The position numbers were made by a program, and so were the translations under genes. 64,000 nt of DNA from Mycobacterium sp. NBC_00419. Lineage in GTDB: Bacteria > Actinomycetota > Actinomycetes > Mycobacteriales > Mycobacteriaceae. The notes under the pieces are model-generated. The model ran no database searches and was not told where the DNA came from. It worked only from the letters and a program-made list of their open reading frames with translations. The stretch lies in NCBI RefSeq assembly GCF_036023875.1, contig NZ_CP107931.1, forward strand, positions 3,472,001 to 3,536,000. Direction: 5' to 3'. This document shows positions 53,692 to 62,956 of this stretch, piece after piece (position 1 is the first letter of the stretch; every line of letters begins with the position of its first letter).

Positions 53692-54107
53692 GCACTCGAC
53701 ACCGGCTGGCCGGCGTCCTTGCCGTCGTGCCGGTGGCCCTGTGCCTTGCCGCTCCCGCGGCGGCCGACACCACCCCCGCACCGCCTTTCATCGATCACGC
53801 CGAATGGCAGCACTGGGGCGACCTGTCCAGCCTGCGGGTCTATCCCACTGCGACCGGCAGGCAGGCGGGCGGGCAGATGTTCAAACCGCCGTGGGAGATC
53901 GACGAGGCCTGGAGCGAGGTCCTCGCGCTTGCCCCCGACGCGGCCATACCCGGCATGCGAGAGCAGTTCGTCTGCCACTTCCGCTTCGCCGAGATCGTCG
54001 AACCCGGCAAGACCAGCTGGAACCTCGAGCCGTGGCGGCCTGTGGTCGACGACGACGCCATGACCGCCGCGGGCTGTAATCCCGGCGGCTCCGAGGAGCC
54101 GTTCTGA
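53688..54107 (+). CDS. Secreted DUF2599 protein (Rv0477-like)
   Basis: 139 residues if translation begins at CTG (53688-53690), which overlaps the previous stop (CTGA). No standard start lies in a place that keeps the signal peptide [23 protein letters not shown]; the first GTG (53727) would cut into it. The mature part matches DUF2599: [21 protein letters not shown] and [31 protein letters not shown] small secreted protein of unknown function. It is coupled at its end to deoC (TGATG). Confidence 0.78.
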   Translation: MSTRHRLAGVLAVVPVALCLAAPAAADTTPAPPFIDHAEWQHWGDLSSLRVYPTATGRQAGGQMFKPPWEIDEAWSEVLALAPDAAIPGMREQFVCHFRFAEIVEPGKTSWNLEPWRPVVDDDAMTAAGCNPGGSEEPF

Positions 54108-54826
54108 TGACCCGCCGGCCGGCAGGAGCGGAGCGGCTCGGGGATATCTGGCGCAGAGCCGACGTGGCCGCGCTCGTCGATCACACCCTGCTCAAACCCG
54201 AAGCCACCGACGCCGACATCGCCGCACTGGTCGACGAAGCCGCCGAACTAGGCGTGCTGGCGGTCTGTGTATCGCCGTCGATGGTCTCCGCCGCCCACAA
54301 GGCCGGCAGCGGGCATCCGGAACGCCTGTTGATCGCCACTGTCGCCGGCTTCCCGTCGGGCAAGCACCTGCCGGCCGTCAAGGCCCACGAGGCGGCGCTG
54401 GCCGTGGGCTTCGGGGCCGACGAGGTCGACATGGTGATCGACGTCGGGGCCGCCGTCGCCGGTGACTTCGCCGCCGTCGCCGCCGATATCGCCACCGTTC
54501 GCGCCGCGGTTCCCGGCGCGCTGCTCAAGGTCATCGTCGAGTCGGCGGCGCTGTTGAGCCTGGCCGGCGAACCCACGCTGGTCGCGGTCTGCCGGGCCGC
54601 CGAGGAATCTGGCGCGGACTTCGTCAAGACCTCGACCGGATTTCATCCGTCAGGCGGCGCATCCGTGACGGCCGTGGAACTGATGGCCGCAACGGTGGGT
54701 GGTCGCCTCGGTGTTAAAGCCAGCGGAGGTATCCGCACCGCGCAGGACGCGCTGGCCCTGCTCGACGCCGGCGCTACCCGGCTCGGATTGTCCGGGACCC
54801 GCGCCGTGCTCGACGGCCTGGACTAA
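54107..54826 (+). CDS. deoC: Deoxyribose-phosphate aldolase
   Basis: 239 residues. Schiff-base lysine in DFVKTSTGF and second lysine in [19 protein letters not shown] at the N-terminus. Cleaves 2-deoxyribose-5-phosphate to glyceraldehyde-3-phosphate and acetaldehyde, a link to the acetaldehyde dehydrogenase elsewhere in the window. ATG overlaps the stop of the secreted protein gene by one base. It overlaps the convergent DUF2993 gene by four bases. Confidence 0.95.
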   Translation: MTRRPAGAERLGDIWRRADVAALVDHTLLKPEATDADIAALVDEAAELGVLAVCVSPSMVSAAHKAGSGHPERLLIATVAGFPSGKHLPAVKAHEAALAVGFGADEVDMVIDVGAAVAGDFAAVAADIATVRAAVPGALLKVIVESAALLSLAGEPTLVAVCRAAEESGADFVKTSTGFHPSGGASVTAVELMAATVGGRLGVKASGGIRTAQDALALLDAGATRLGLSGTRAVLDGLD

Positions 54827-55755
54827 ACGCCTGCGAAGCAGGGATCCTGCTGACCGTTGGGGATCGTCGCGTTCCTGGTGATGAACGTGGCGGTGACGCC
54901 GGTATCGGTGACGGCGACGCTGTCGGCGTGAATCCCCATCGGCAGGTTCTTCGTCAGCGCGGTCGTGAAGGCATCCAACGCCGGCTGGATGGTTTCCTTG
55001 GGCAGGCTGAAGCCGAGGCCGGTCAGGTTGACCACCTCGAGGTTCAGGCCGCCGTTGGACACCTCGGGCTTGGCCGTCACCGTGCCCAGACCACCCTTGA
55101 GCTCGATCGTTCCGTCTGACGGGCTGGTGGCCACCGAGGTGACCAAGCCGCCGAGCAACGGGATGATGTCCCCGACCGTCTGCCGGATGCCATCGTTGGA
55201 CCAGGTGATGGTGGCGTCCAGCGCGCCCAGGGTGCCCGCCGAATCCGCGGTCTTGTTGATCTTGATGTCGTCGAGCAGCAGGTCGAGCTTCATGCCCTTG
55301 GCTTCGCGGATCTGGTTGCCCGCGGTCTCCACCCGGATGTCGTTGTAGCTGCCGGTCAGGTGCTGCAGCAGGAAGGGACGCATACCGAACGACACGGTGG
55401 CGGAGTCCTTGACCACACACTCCACCGCGTTGGCCACCACGGTGTTGGCCCGGTGCCGCACGTAGAGCTCGGTACCGACCAGTGCGGCGATCGCCAGCGC
55501 GATGACGGTGACGAGCACCAGCACGATCGACAGCGGATCGCGCAGGAACCCGGACTTGGGTTCGGCGGGCGGTTCGACGGGCGGCGGCGCGCTCGGCGGG
55601 CCCGGCTGCGGGATGTACTGGGTGACGGGGTCGACGGGTCCGGGGGACCGCGGGATGTGCTGGGTGGGCTGCTCAGGAGTAGCGGCCGGCCAGGCCGGGG
55701 CGGTGGGGTCGCCGGGTCCGACCGGGTGATTCGGGCCCTGTGGCGGATACGTCAC
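54823..55755 (-). CDS. DUF2993 (LmeA-like) membrane-anchored protein (Rv0479c-like)
   Basis: 310 residues from a GTG. A Pro-rich cytoplasmic stretch (1-68), one transmembrane helix ([20 protein letters not shown]), and a DUF2993 domain (~95-300) with [19 protein letters not shown] and LGLGTVT-like segments. LmeA, a DUF2993 protein, aids lipomannan maturation in the envelope; a related role is possible here but not shown. Starts within four bases of the end of the nitrilase gene. Confidence 0.85.
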   Translation of the reverse strand: MTYPPQGPNHPVGPGDPTAPAWPAATPEQPTQHIPRSPGPVDPVTQYIPQPGPPSAPPPVEPPAEPKSGFLRDPLSIVLVLVTVIALAIAALVGTELYVRHRANTVVANAVECVVKDSATVSFGMRPFLLQHLTGSYNDIRVETAGNQIREAKGMKLDLLLDDIKINKTADSAGTLGALDATITWSNDGIRQTVGDIIPLLGGLVTSVATSPSDGTIELKGGLGTVTAKPEVSNGGLNLEVVNLTGLGFSLPKETIQPALDAFTTALTKNLPMGIHADSVAVTDTGVTATFITRNATIPNGQQDPCFAGV

Positions 55756-56573
55756 CCGCGCGATTCTGCCCTATCAATCTGAGCGAACTCTGAGCGGTTG
55801 CGCAGGACACCGAGCGTTTCGCGCACCGCGGGCACGGTGTCGACGTCGACGTCGGCCACCACGAGTTGGGGGTCGGGGCCCGCGGAGGCGAGCACCTCGC
55901 CGAACGGGGAGGCGACCAGGCTGCCGCCGACACCGGTCGGGGCCTTCGAGGAGTTCGCCAGCTCGTCACCCGGATAGCCCTGGCCGGCGGCGGCGATGAA
56001 CGACGCCGAGTCCAGCGCCCGGGCGCGGGCCAGCAGGGTCCACTGCTCGAGCTTGCCGGGACCCGCCCCCCACGATGCGCTGACCGTGATGACCTGCGCA
56101 CCGCGGTCGGCCAGCTCGATGTAGAGGCTGGGGAAGCGGATGTCGTAACACAGCGTCAGGCCCACGCCGACGCCGTCGACGGTGATGACCACCGGTTCGC
56201 GGCCGGCCGCGACGCCGGTGGATTCGGCGAACCCGAACGCGTCGTAGAGGTGGATCTTGTCGTAGTGGGCATCGACGCCGGGTCCGGTGGCCAGCAGGGT
56301 GTTGGTGACCCGCTCATCGGCGGTGGGGGTGAACATTCCCGCGACCACGGTGATCCCGGCGCGCGCGGCGATGCCGCGCACCGCGTCGGCCCATGGTCCG
56401 TCCAGCGGTTCGGCGACGGGGGTCAGCGGCACCCCGAACCGGCTCATGGTGCCCTCGGGGAACACGACCAGTTGTGCGCCCGCCTCGGCGGCCTGCCGGG
56501 TGTACTGCTCGACCAGGGTCAGGTTGGCGGTGGGGTCGGTGCCAGAGAGGATCTGGGCCAGGGCGATCCGCAT
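55752..56573 (-). CDS. Carbon-nitrogen hydrolase (nitrilase superfamily, Rv0480c-like)
   Basis: 273 residues. Catalytic triad visible: Glu in VFPEGTMSR, Lys in YDKIHLYD, Cys in CYDIRFPSLY. The match is to the Nit/omega-amidase group that includes deaminated glutathione amidase. Substrate not known. It is coupled (four-base overlap, GTGA) to the DUF2993 gene. Confidence 0.91.
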   Translation of the reverse strand: MRIALAQILSGTDPTANLTLVEQYTRQAAEAGAQLVVFPEGTMSRFGVPLTPVAEPLDGPWADAVRGIAARAGITVVAGMFTPTADERVTNTLLATGPGVDAHYDKIHLYDAFGFAESTGVAAGREPVVITVDGVGVGLTLCYDIRFPSLYIELADRGAQVITVSASWGAGPGKLEQWTLLARARALDSASFIAAAGQGYPGDELANSSKAPTGVGGSLVASPFGEVLASAGPDPQLVVADVDVDTVPAVRETLGVLRNRSEFAQIDRAESRG

Positions 56574-56595
56574 GTCTAGATGCTAGGCGCCGCAG

Positions 56596-57348
56596 CTAAC
56601 CGGGTGCGACCGACGACCACGGGACGGTGAGCACCGCGTCGCGCACGCTTCGGCGTTGCGGTTCCAGTGCGATGCCCGCACTGCGCATCTCGGCGATCAT
56701 CGCCCGCCACCGGTCCCGCGGACCGAACACCGAATGCCCTGCCGATGCGGCCCACGCCCGGTCCGCGGTAGTGAGGAGTTCATGGATGGGTTGGCCCGGA
56801 ACATTTTGGTGGATAAGGACTTTCGGCAACCGTTCAGCCAAATCGGAGGGCCGCTCGATGTGCCGGGGATCGCAGGCCAGTGTCAGGCTCACCGGGCCGT
56901 CGCCGTCGAGCAGCACCCAGCAGCACCGCCGCCCCAACTCGTCGCAGGTGCCGTCGAGGATCAGCCCGCCGGGCGCCAGGCGCGAGCGCATTACCTCCCA
57001 CGCCTGGTCGACCGCCTCCGGCGGGTATTGGCGCAGCACGTTGAACGCGCGCACCAGAACCGGGCGCAGGCCGGCCAGTTCGAAACCACCGACCCGGAAT
57101 TCGACACCGTCGACCGCGGGGACCACCCGCTGCGGGTCGATCTCCAGGCCGACCACCCGGATGTCGGGGCGCAGCGCGCGCAGTCGCGCGGCCATCTCCA
57201 GGGTGGTGACGGGGAGCCGGCCATAGCCGAGGTCGACGATCAGCGGTTCGCTCGCCGACTCCAGCGCCGAGCGCACCCGCGGGGAGTTCAGCAGCCAGCG
57301 GTCGGCGCGCCGCAGACGGTTGGCGTTGGTCGTTCCGCGGGTCGGCAC
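56596..57348 (-). CDS. Class I SAM-dependent methyltransferase-like protein
   Basis: 250 residues from a GTG at 57348 chosen because further upstream the frame runs into the DUF2505 gene. A Rossmann pattern is seen: LIVDLGYGRLPVTTLEMAARL as motif I, VVGLEIDP as motif II, and LAPGGLILDGTCDELGRR. Motif I has DLGYGRLP in place of the usual E/DxGxGxG, so binding of SAM is uncertain. The remainder holds a DRWRAMIAE segment. The substrate is unknown. It follows a DUF2505 gene by 20 bp. Confidence 0.75.
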   Translation of the reverse strand: MPTRGTTNANRLRRADRWLLNSPRVRSALESASEPLIVDLGYGRLPVTTLEMAARLRALRPDIRVVGLEIDPQRVVPAVDGVEFRVGGFELAGLRPVLVRAFNVLRQYPPEAVDQAWEVMRSRLAPGGLILDGTCDELGRRCCWVLLDGDGPVSLTLACDPRHIERPSDLAERLPKVLIHQNVPGQPIHELLTTADRAWAASAGHSVFGPRDRWRAMIAEMRSAGIALEPQRRSVRDAVLTVPWSSVAPG

Positions 57349-57367
57349 ACCGACCGGCCGTTGTGTC

Positions 57368-57880
57368 CTAGTAATGGCTGGCGATCCAGTCGCGGGTGAA
57401 ATCGCGCTCGTTGTCGAACAATCCGTGCAGTCCGCCCAGCACCCACTCTTCGATCTTGCCGCCGATGATCGGCACCTTGACCGTGCAGACACTGTTGAGC
57501 CGCAACTCGCTGCCGGTCGGCGACTCGCTCAGCACGTAGGTTCCGCCGAAGTCCATCGGCGCCGACGGCACCAGCGCCTTGTAGTGCCCGCGCGCCGACT
57601 GGGACGCGGCGTCGAACGGCGCGAAATGTTGTTCGCGCGTGACGGTCAGGTTGAGCGGGACGACCGCGGCCGCCACCGACGGCAGGTCCTTACTCGACAG
57701 CGTGTGGGTGAAGACGATGTCGGTGCCGCCGTCGCCGGAGGCGAAGTGCGTCAGCGTCGAGTCGTAGTGCCGGGCGTGCTCGGCGACCAGATCTTCCCAG
57801 TACTCGCGACTGGTGAAGCTCACGTAAAGGTCGGATGCGGGTTTGTCGAGTGCGATCACGTAGTCCATGCGGCGGGACAT
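57368..57880 (-). CDS. DUF2505 family protein (copy 1)
   Basis: 170 residues. The SRPBCC-like DUF2505 pattern starts with MDYVIALDKPASDLYVSFTSREYWEDLV and ends with IIGGKIEEWVLGGLHGLFDNERDFTRDWI. Binds an unknown hydrophobic ligand. It lies 21 bp downstream of a paralogue and forms a small cluster with the methyltransferase-like gene. Confidence 0.85.
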   Translation of the reverse strand: MSRRMDYVIALDKPASDLYVSFTSREYWEDLVAEHARHYDSTLTHFASGDGGTDIVFTHTLSSKDLPSVAAAVVPLNLTVTREQHFAPFDAASQSARGHYKALVPSAPMDFGGTYVLSESPTGSELRLNSVCTVKVPIIGGKIEEWVLGGLHGLFDNERDFTRDWIASHY

Positions 57881-57901
57881 GGAATCACGGTACCCGCGGG
57901 C

Positions 57902-58408
57902 TCAGCCGTGCTCGGCGATCCACATCGTGGTGAATCGCTGTTCGGCGATCAGCAGGTCCACCAATTGGTTGCCGATGAAGTTCTCCACCTTGCCGCCGAC
58001 CAACGGGATCCGAACCTCCACGGTGGCTCGAAAAGCCAAGCGCGCCCGCTGTTCTGCGGGTGTCAGGAGCGCGCTGCCAGTCAGTGTGACCGGCGCACCC
58101 GGGATGACGCCGTCCACGGCGGCCTGTGCCTGTCCGTCGAGCAGGCCCGACCAGCGCTCCACCCGCTGGATGCGCAAGTCGCCGCGGTGAAACTGGGTGA
58201 CGACGCCCGGCAGTCGGTCGGAACGCAGAATCTGGGTGGTCGCGACGTCGACGCCGCCGTCGGCGCTGAGCCGCATCGAGTCCAGCGTGGCGTCGTCGGC
58301 ACCCGAGTCGGCCAGGCGGGCCAGCCAGTACTGCTCGTCGCACAGCGCCGCATGCACCTGTTCGACGCTTCCGTCGTAGTCGGTGGCCATGTCGAATGAA
58401 CGCGGCAT
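57902..58408 (-). CDS. DUF2505 family protein (copy 2)
   Basis: 168 residues. Same domain: FDMATDYDGSVEQVHAALCDEQYWLARL, and a C-terminal LVGGKVENFIGNQLVDLLIAEQRFTTMWI that aligns with the end of copy 1. The two are adjacent paralogues, likely from a tandem duplication. It is divergent from murB with about 30 bp between starts. Confidence 0.85.
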   Translation of the reverse strand: MPRSFDMATDYDGSVEQVHAALCDEQYWLARLADSGADDATLDSMRLSADGGVDVATTQILRSDRLPGVVTQFHRGDLRIQRVERWSGLLDGQAQAAVDGVIPGAPVTLTGSALLTPAEQRARLAFRATVEVRIPLVGGKVENFIGNQLVDLLIAEQRFTTMWIAEHG

Positions 58409-58434
58409 AGCTGGTGAGGCTACCGTTACGGGCC

Positions 58435-59499
58435 GTGGGACCCCTGCAAGATTTCGGCGGCGCGGCGGTCGCCGAGCGGGTTGCGCTGGCGTCGCTGACC
58501 ACTCTGCGGGTCGGTCCGGTTGCCCGTCGTGTCATCACCTGCACCACCACCGATCAGGTCGTGGCCGCTGTCCGCACACTCGATGAGGCCGCCGACGGAC
58601 CGGTTCTGGTGCTGGCCGGTGGCTCAAACGTGGTCATCGCCGACGACCTCGCCGACCTGACCGTCGTCCTGCTGGCCAATCGCACCGTCAGCGTCGACGG
58701 CTCCGTGCTGCGCGCCGAGGCCGGCGCGGTGTGGGATGACGTCGTCGCACTGTCGCTCGAGCGTGGGCTCGGCGGGCTGGAATGTCTGTCGGGCATCCCC
58801 GGCTCAACCGGGGCCACGCCCGTCCAGAACGTCGGGGCCTACGGAGTCGAGGTGGCCGACACGCTCACCCGGGTGCGGCTGCTGGACCGGCGCACCGGGC
58901 AGGTGCGCTGGGCGGCGGCCGGCGAGCTGGGCTTCGGCTATCGGCACAGCGTGCTGAAGAACTCCCCGGACGCGGTGGTCCTCGAGGTGGAGTTCGGCCT
59001 GGACGCGGCGGGCCTGTCGGCGCCGCTGCGCTACGCCGAACTGTGCGGGGCGCTCGGCGTGGCGGTCGGCGAGCGGGCACAGCCGGGCGCGGTCCGCCGG
59101 ACGGTGCTCGACCTGCGCGCCCGCAAGGGCATGGTGCTCGACCCGGACGACCACGACACCTGGAGTGTGGGGTCGTTCTTCACCAATCCCGTCGTTACCG
59201 CCGAGCAGTTCGAGGCGCTGCTGGCCGGCCAGGACGGCCCGGTGCCGCGCTATCCCTCCCCGGACGGGGTGAAGCTGGCGGCGGGCTGGCTGGTCGAGCG
59301 TGCCGGCTTCGGCAAGGGGTTCCCCGGGCCCGCCTCGCCCTGCCGGTTGTCCACCAAGCACGCCCTGGCCTTGACCAACCGCGGCAATGCCACCGCGGCC
59401 GACGTGCTGGCGGTGGCCCGCACAGTCCGCGACGGCGTGCGCGACGTTTTCGGCATCACCCTGATCCCGGAACCCGTGCTGGTCGGCTGCGCTCTGTAG
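58435..59499 (+). CDS. murB: UDP-N-acetylenolpyruvoylglucosamine reductase
   Basis: 354 residues from the GTG at 58435; a GTG at 58414 adds seven. FAD-binding [40 protein letters not shown] and the proton-donor region GSFFTNPVV with its Ser. Completes the UDP-MurNAc step of peptidoglycan synthesis. Corresponds to Rv0482. Confidence 0.96.
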   Translation: MGPLQDFGGAAVAERVALASLTTLRVGPVARRVITCTTTDQVVAAVRTLDEAADGPVLVLAGGSNVVIADDLADLTVVLLANRTVSVDGSVLRAEAGAVWDDVVALSLERGLGGLECLSGIPGSTGATPVQNVGAYGVEVADTLTRVRLLDRRTGQVRWAAAGELGFGYRHSVLKNSPDAVVLEVEFGLDAAGLSAPLRYAELCGALGVAVGERAQPGAVRRTVLDLRARKGMVLDPDDHDTWSVGSFFTNPVVTAEQFEALLAGQDGPVPRYPSPDGVKLAAGWLVERAGFGKGFPGPASPCRLSTKHALALTNRGNATAADVLAVARTVRDGVRDVFGITLIPEPVLVGCAL

Positions 59500-59632
59500 T
59501 CCGATTCCGTCCCGCAGCAGAAAATTAACCTCGGGGAATTCCGGGAATTAACCCCGGCGACGAATAATGGGGAAAATAATTGCGGATGTAAGCGCACGTG
59601 CGGGTTTGCTTCGCTGATATGGGGGATTCGAA

Positions 59633-60622
59633 ATGGCCAGTGGAAATTCGTCGATCGCAACGCGCGGGGGCACCCCCATGCTCGGGGTCCGGACGTGGCT
59701 GGGTGCCGGCGCGCTGGCGCTCGGCGTCGGTGCGGCCTTGGCCGGTGCGGCCGGAGTCGCTCAGGCAGACACCGGGCGCCACCAGCCGTCGAACTCCGCG
59801 TCGGACAGCAAGCCCGACGCCGGGCCTGCCAGCGCCTCCAGCGTGGCGTCGAGTAAACGAGCAAGCGCAACTGTCGCCCAGGTGACCACCACCGCGGTGA
59901 GCGCTCGGGGCGTCAAGGTGAGCACCACCCCGCTGAGCGCATCCGCGGCGTTGTCGAAGCGGTCGGCCACGCCGTCCTCCAACGTTGTCTCCGGCCAACC
60001 GTTCAACCAGACCATCAACACGCCGTTCGGACCGATTTCGCTGTCCGCCGACGTGAGCGCACCGGATCTGGGCCAGAGCGGCCCCGTGTCGCTGAACGTG
60101 ACCGCCACGACCCCGATCGGCGGCGCCACGTTCGCGCTCGCCGGCACAACCACGTTCACGGCCTCACCGCTCAAGAGCACCAACACGCTGACCAGTGGCA
60201 CGCTCGCCGTGCCCTCCACGGTCGCTTTCGCCGCCAGCGTTGCGGGTGCGGTGATCAACGCCGGCCTCACCGCGTACGACAGCCTGCAGACGTTCGCCAC
60301 GGCACTGGGCAGCGGCAACATCCTCGGGGCTTTCGGGGCCTGGGCTGAGGCCGCGCCGCGGTTCACCAACGCCCTGCTGTTCGGTGGACAGAACCTGGAC
60401 CTGTCGCTGCCGCTCGGGAGCCCCGGGCCGACCTTCGTGGCGCACATCCCGGTGGGCGGGCTGTTCTCGTCGCTGCGGCCGGTGTCGTTGAGCTGGGGTG
60501 ACTACAGCTCTGTCGACCCGACGTCCGGAGCCGAGATCGCGCTCGTGGGTGGCAGCATCGACTTCGCCGGATCCCAGCTGGGCGGGGCGGCACCAGCCTT
60601 CCTGAAGATCTTCGGCATCTGA
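59633..60622 (+). CDS. Secreted protein of unknown function
   Basis: 329 residues. Signal peptide WLGAGALALGVGAALAGAAG with a predicted cut after VAQA (about residue 46). The next ~90 residues are Ser/Ala/Thr rich and disordered. The rest has repeated beta-like elements such as FNQTINTPFGPISLSADVSAP and SPGPTFVAHIPVGGLFSSL, ending in a hydrophobic FLKIFGI. No family recognised. The 130-bp upstream region is AT-rich and contains the palindrome CGCACGTGCG (59593-59602). It is absent at this place in the M. tuberculosis gene order, so it is probably lineage-specific. Confidence 0.7.
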   Translation: MASGNSSIATRGGTPMLGVRTWLGAGALALGVGAALAGAAGVAQADTGRHQPSNSASDSKPDAGPASASSVASSKRASATVAQVTTTAVSARGVKVSTTPLSASAALSKRSATPSSNVVSGQPFNQTINTPFGPISLSADVSAPDLGQSGPVSLNVTATTPIGGATFALAGTTTFTASPLKSTNTLTSGTLAVPSTVAFAASVAGAVINAGLTAYDSLQTFATALGSGNILGAFGAWAEAAPRFTNALLFGGQNLDLSLPLGSPGPTFVAHIPVGGLFSSLRPVSLSWGDYSSVDPTSGAEIALVGGSIDFAGSQLGGAAPAFLKIFGI

Positions 60623-60699
60623 AACGCTGCCTAGGTGAGGCCATGACCACACCGCGGCAATTGGCAGGGTGACGGTCGCTTTCCGTATCTTGGATTGAC

Positions 60700-62028
60700 G
60701 TGAGCCCTGCCGACAGAATGCCGCCGGTCAACCGCCGGCGTGCGCTGACGGCCCTGGCGCTCGGCGTTGTTGCCCCCAACGCGCTGGCCGCCTGCTTCGG
60801 CGGGTCCGGCACACAGTCCGGGTCGCCGGCGGCGCCTGCCAAGCCGTCGCTGACGTTCAGCCCGGCCGACGCCGCCAAGGATGTGGCGCCGACAGCGCCG
60901 GTCAGCCTCGAGGTCAAGGACGGGTGGTTGCAGCGGGTCACGCTGACCAACGCCGACGGCCAACCGGTGGCCGGCACGCTCAACCGCGAGCGCACGGCCT
61001 TCACCGCGACCGAACCGCTGGGCTACGGCGGTGTCTACACCTGGGGTGGCTCGGTGGTGGGCCGGGACGGCAAAGCTGCCCCGGTGGCGGCGTCGTTCGC
61101 CACCCTCGACCCGACCACCCAGGTCAACGGCCAGTTCCAGCTTTCCGACGGCCAGACCGTCGGCGTGGCCGCGCCGATCATCATGCAGTTCGACGCCTCG
61201 ATCGATGATGCGCACAAACCCGACGTGGAACGTGCCCTGACGGTCGTCACCGATCCGCCCACTGAGGGCAGTTGGGCCTGGCTGCCCGACGAGGCGCAGG
61301 GCTCCCGGCTGCACTGGCGCACCCGGGAGTACTACCAGCCGGGCACCAAGGTCCACGTCGACGCCCGTCTGTACGGCGTGAAGTTCGGCGACGACGCCTA
61401 CGGGGCGGCGGATTCGACGCTCGACTTCGACATCGGGCGCCGTCAGGTGGTCAAGGCCGACGCCCTCTCGCACCGCATCCAGGTCATCACCGACGCGGGC
61501 GTCATCATGGACTTCCCGTGCAGCTACGGCGAGGCCGATCTACCGCGCAACGTCACCCGCAGCGGCATCCATGTGGTCACCGAGAAGTACTCGGACTTCT
61601 ACATGTCCAACCCGGCGGCCGGCTACAGCAACATCCACGAGCGTTGGGCGGTGCGGATCTCCAACAACGGTGAGTTCATCCACGCCAACCCCAACAGTGC
61701 CGGTGCGCAGGGCAACACCAACGTCACCAACGGGTGCATCAACCTGTCCACCGGTGACGCCGAGCAGTACTACTACACCGCGGTCTACGGCGACCCGGTC
61801 GAGGTCACCGGCACCTCTATCCAGCTGTCCTACGCCGACGGCGACATCTGGGACTGGGCGGTGGACTGGGACGAGTGGACGTCGATGTCCGCGCTGTCGG
61901 CCCAAAAGTCGCTGTCGAGCATGCCCAGCACTGCGCCGGCCACCCCGAGTGACGCCCCGACCCTGTCGGGCACGCCCACCACGACGGCCCCGAGCTCGAC
62001 GACCAGTTCGGCTACACCCGGCGGTTGA
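60700..62028 (+). CDS. lprQ: L,D-transpeptidase lipoprotein (LprQ/LdtMt5-like)
   Basis: 442 residues from a GTG. Lipobox ALAAC after a basic start and hydrophobic stretch, two Ig-like domains (~50-245), then the YkuD catalytic domain with [10 protein letters not shown] and [10 protein letters not shown] (Cys346). It forms 3-3 peptidoglycan cross-links from the outer face of the membrane. The C-terminal ~50 residues are Ser/Thr/Pro rich. Corresponds to Rv0483; the variant NGC in place of the usual HGC is as in that group. Confidence 0.92.
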   Translation: MSPADRMPPVNRRRALTALALGVVAPNALAACFGGSGTQSGSPAAPAKPSLTFSPADAAKDVAPTAPVSLEVKDGWLQRVTLTNADGQPVAGTLNRERTAFTATEPLGYGGVYTWGGSVVGRDGKAAPVAASFATLDPTTQVNGQFQLSDGQTVGVAAPIIMQFDASIDDAHKPDVERALTVVTDPPTEGSWAWLPDEAQGSRLHWRTREYYQPGTKVHVDARLYGVKFGDDAYGAADSTLDFDIGRRQVVKADALSHRIQVITDAGVIMDFPCSYGEADLPRNVTRSGIHVVTEKYSDFYMSNPAAGYSNIHERWAVRISNNGEFIHANPNSAGAQGNTNVTNGCINLSTGDAEQYYYTAVYGDPVEVTGTSIQLSYADGDIWDWAVDWDEWTSMSALSAQKSLSSMPSTAPATPSDAPTLSGTPTTTAPSSTTSSATPGG

Positions 62029-62761
62029 ACCGGCTGGCGCTGGCCTGATCGCGCGGCCGCATCACGACCTGGTCGATGTCGACGTGGGACGGGCGCGACG
62101 CCACGAAACCGATCACGTCGGCGACATCCTGGGCCACCAGCGGGGTGATGCCGTTGTAGACGGCCCGCGCCCGGTCCTCGTCGCCGCCGAAGCGCACCAG
62201 CGAGAACTCGGTCAGCACCGCGCCGGCGGCGACCTCGGTCAGCCGGATCGGCTTGCCCAGCAGCTCGCCACGCAGCGTCCGGTGCAGTGCGCCCTGGGCG
62301 TGCTTCGCGGCGGTGTAGCCGCCGCCGTTGTCGTAAACCTCCAGTGCGGCAGTCGATGTCACCGTGACGATCAGCCCGTCACCGGAGGCGATCAGTTTGG
62401 GCAACAGGGCACGGGTGACCCGCAGGGTGCCCAGGACGTTGGTTTCCCACATCCAGCGCCAGTTCTCCAGGTCGGCCTCGGCGATCGGTTCGAGTCCTTT
62501 GGCCCCGCCGGCATTGTTGACCAGCACGTCTACCCGGGTCAGTGCTGCGGCCAGCGCCTCGACCGCGGCGTCGTCTGTGACGTCGGCCACAATCGCAGTT
62601 CCACCGAGCTCGTCGGCCAGCCTTTGGATACGGTCTGCTCGGCGAGCCACGGCCACCACGTGAAAGCCTTGAGCGGCAAGTGTTTTCGCGGTCGCTTCGC
62701 CGATTCCGGAGCTGGCGCCGGTCACCACGGCCACGCGAGAATGGGCATCTGGAGTCGTCAT
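62012..62761 (-). CDS. Short-chain dehydrogenase/reductase (Rv0484c-like)
   Basis: 249 residues from the ATG at 62761. [14 protein letters not shown] after beta-2, [15 protein letters not shown] and YTAAKHAQG. The substrate is unknown. It overlaps the convergent transpeptidase gene by 17 bases and lies at the Rv0484c position, divergent from the ROK regulator. Confidence 0.92.
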   Translation of the reverse strand: MTTPDAHSRVAVVTGASSGIGEATAKTLAAQGFHVVAVARRADRIQRLADELGGTAIVADVTDDAAVEALAAALTRVDVLVNNAGGAKGLEPIAEADLENWRWMWETNVLGTLRVTRALLPKLIASGDGLIVTVTSTAALEVYDNGGGYTAAKHAQGALHRTLRGELLGKPIRLTEVAAGAVLTEFSLVRFGGDEDRARAVYNGITPLVAQDVADVIGFVASRPSHVDIDQVVMRPRDQASASRFNRRV

Positions 62762-62956
62762 CGGACCAACTCTAGTAACTGTGCTAAGTTCTTCGCGTGA
62801 TCCGTATCGGTCTGACCAGCTGTCTGGTCGCGCACACCGCGTGTTGTTGTCGCGCGATTCGCTGCGTCTGACCCGACCGGACACTTCTTCTTCGTCCCGA
62901 TCAAGTCGCCAGGCGTGGCACAGGACCCGCCCCCCAGACTCGAGAAGGACACCCCA

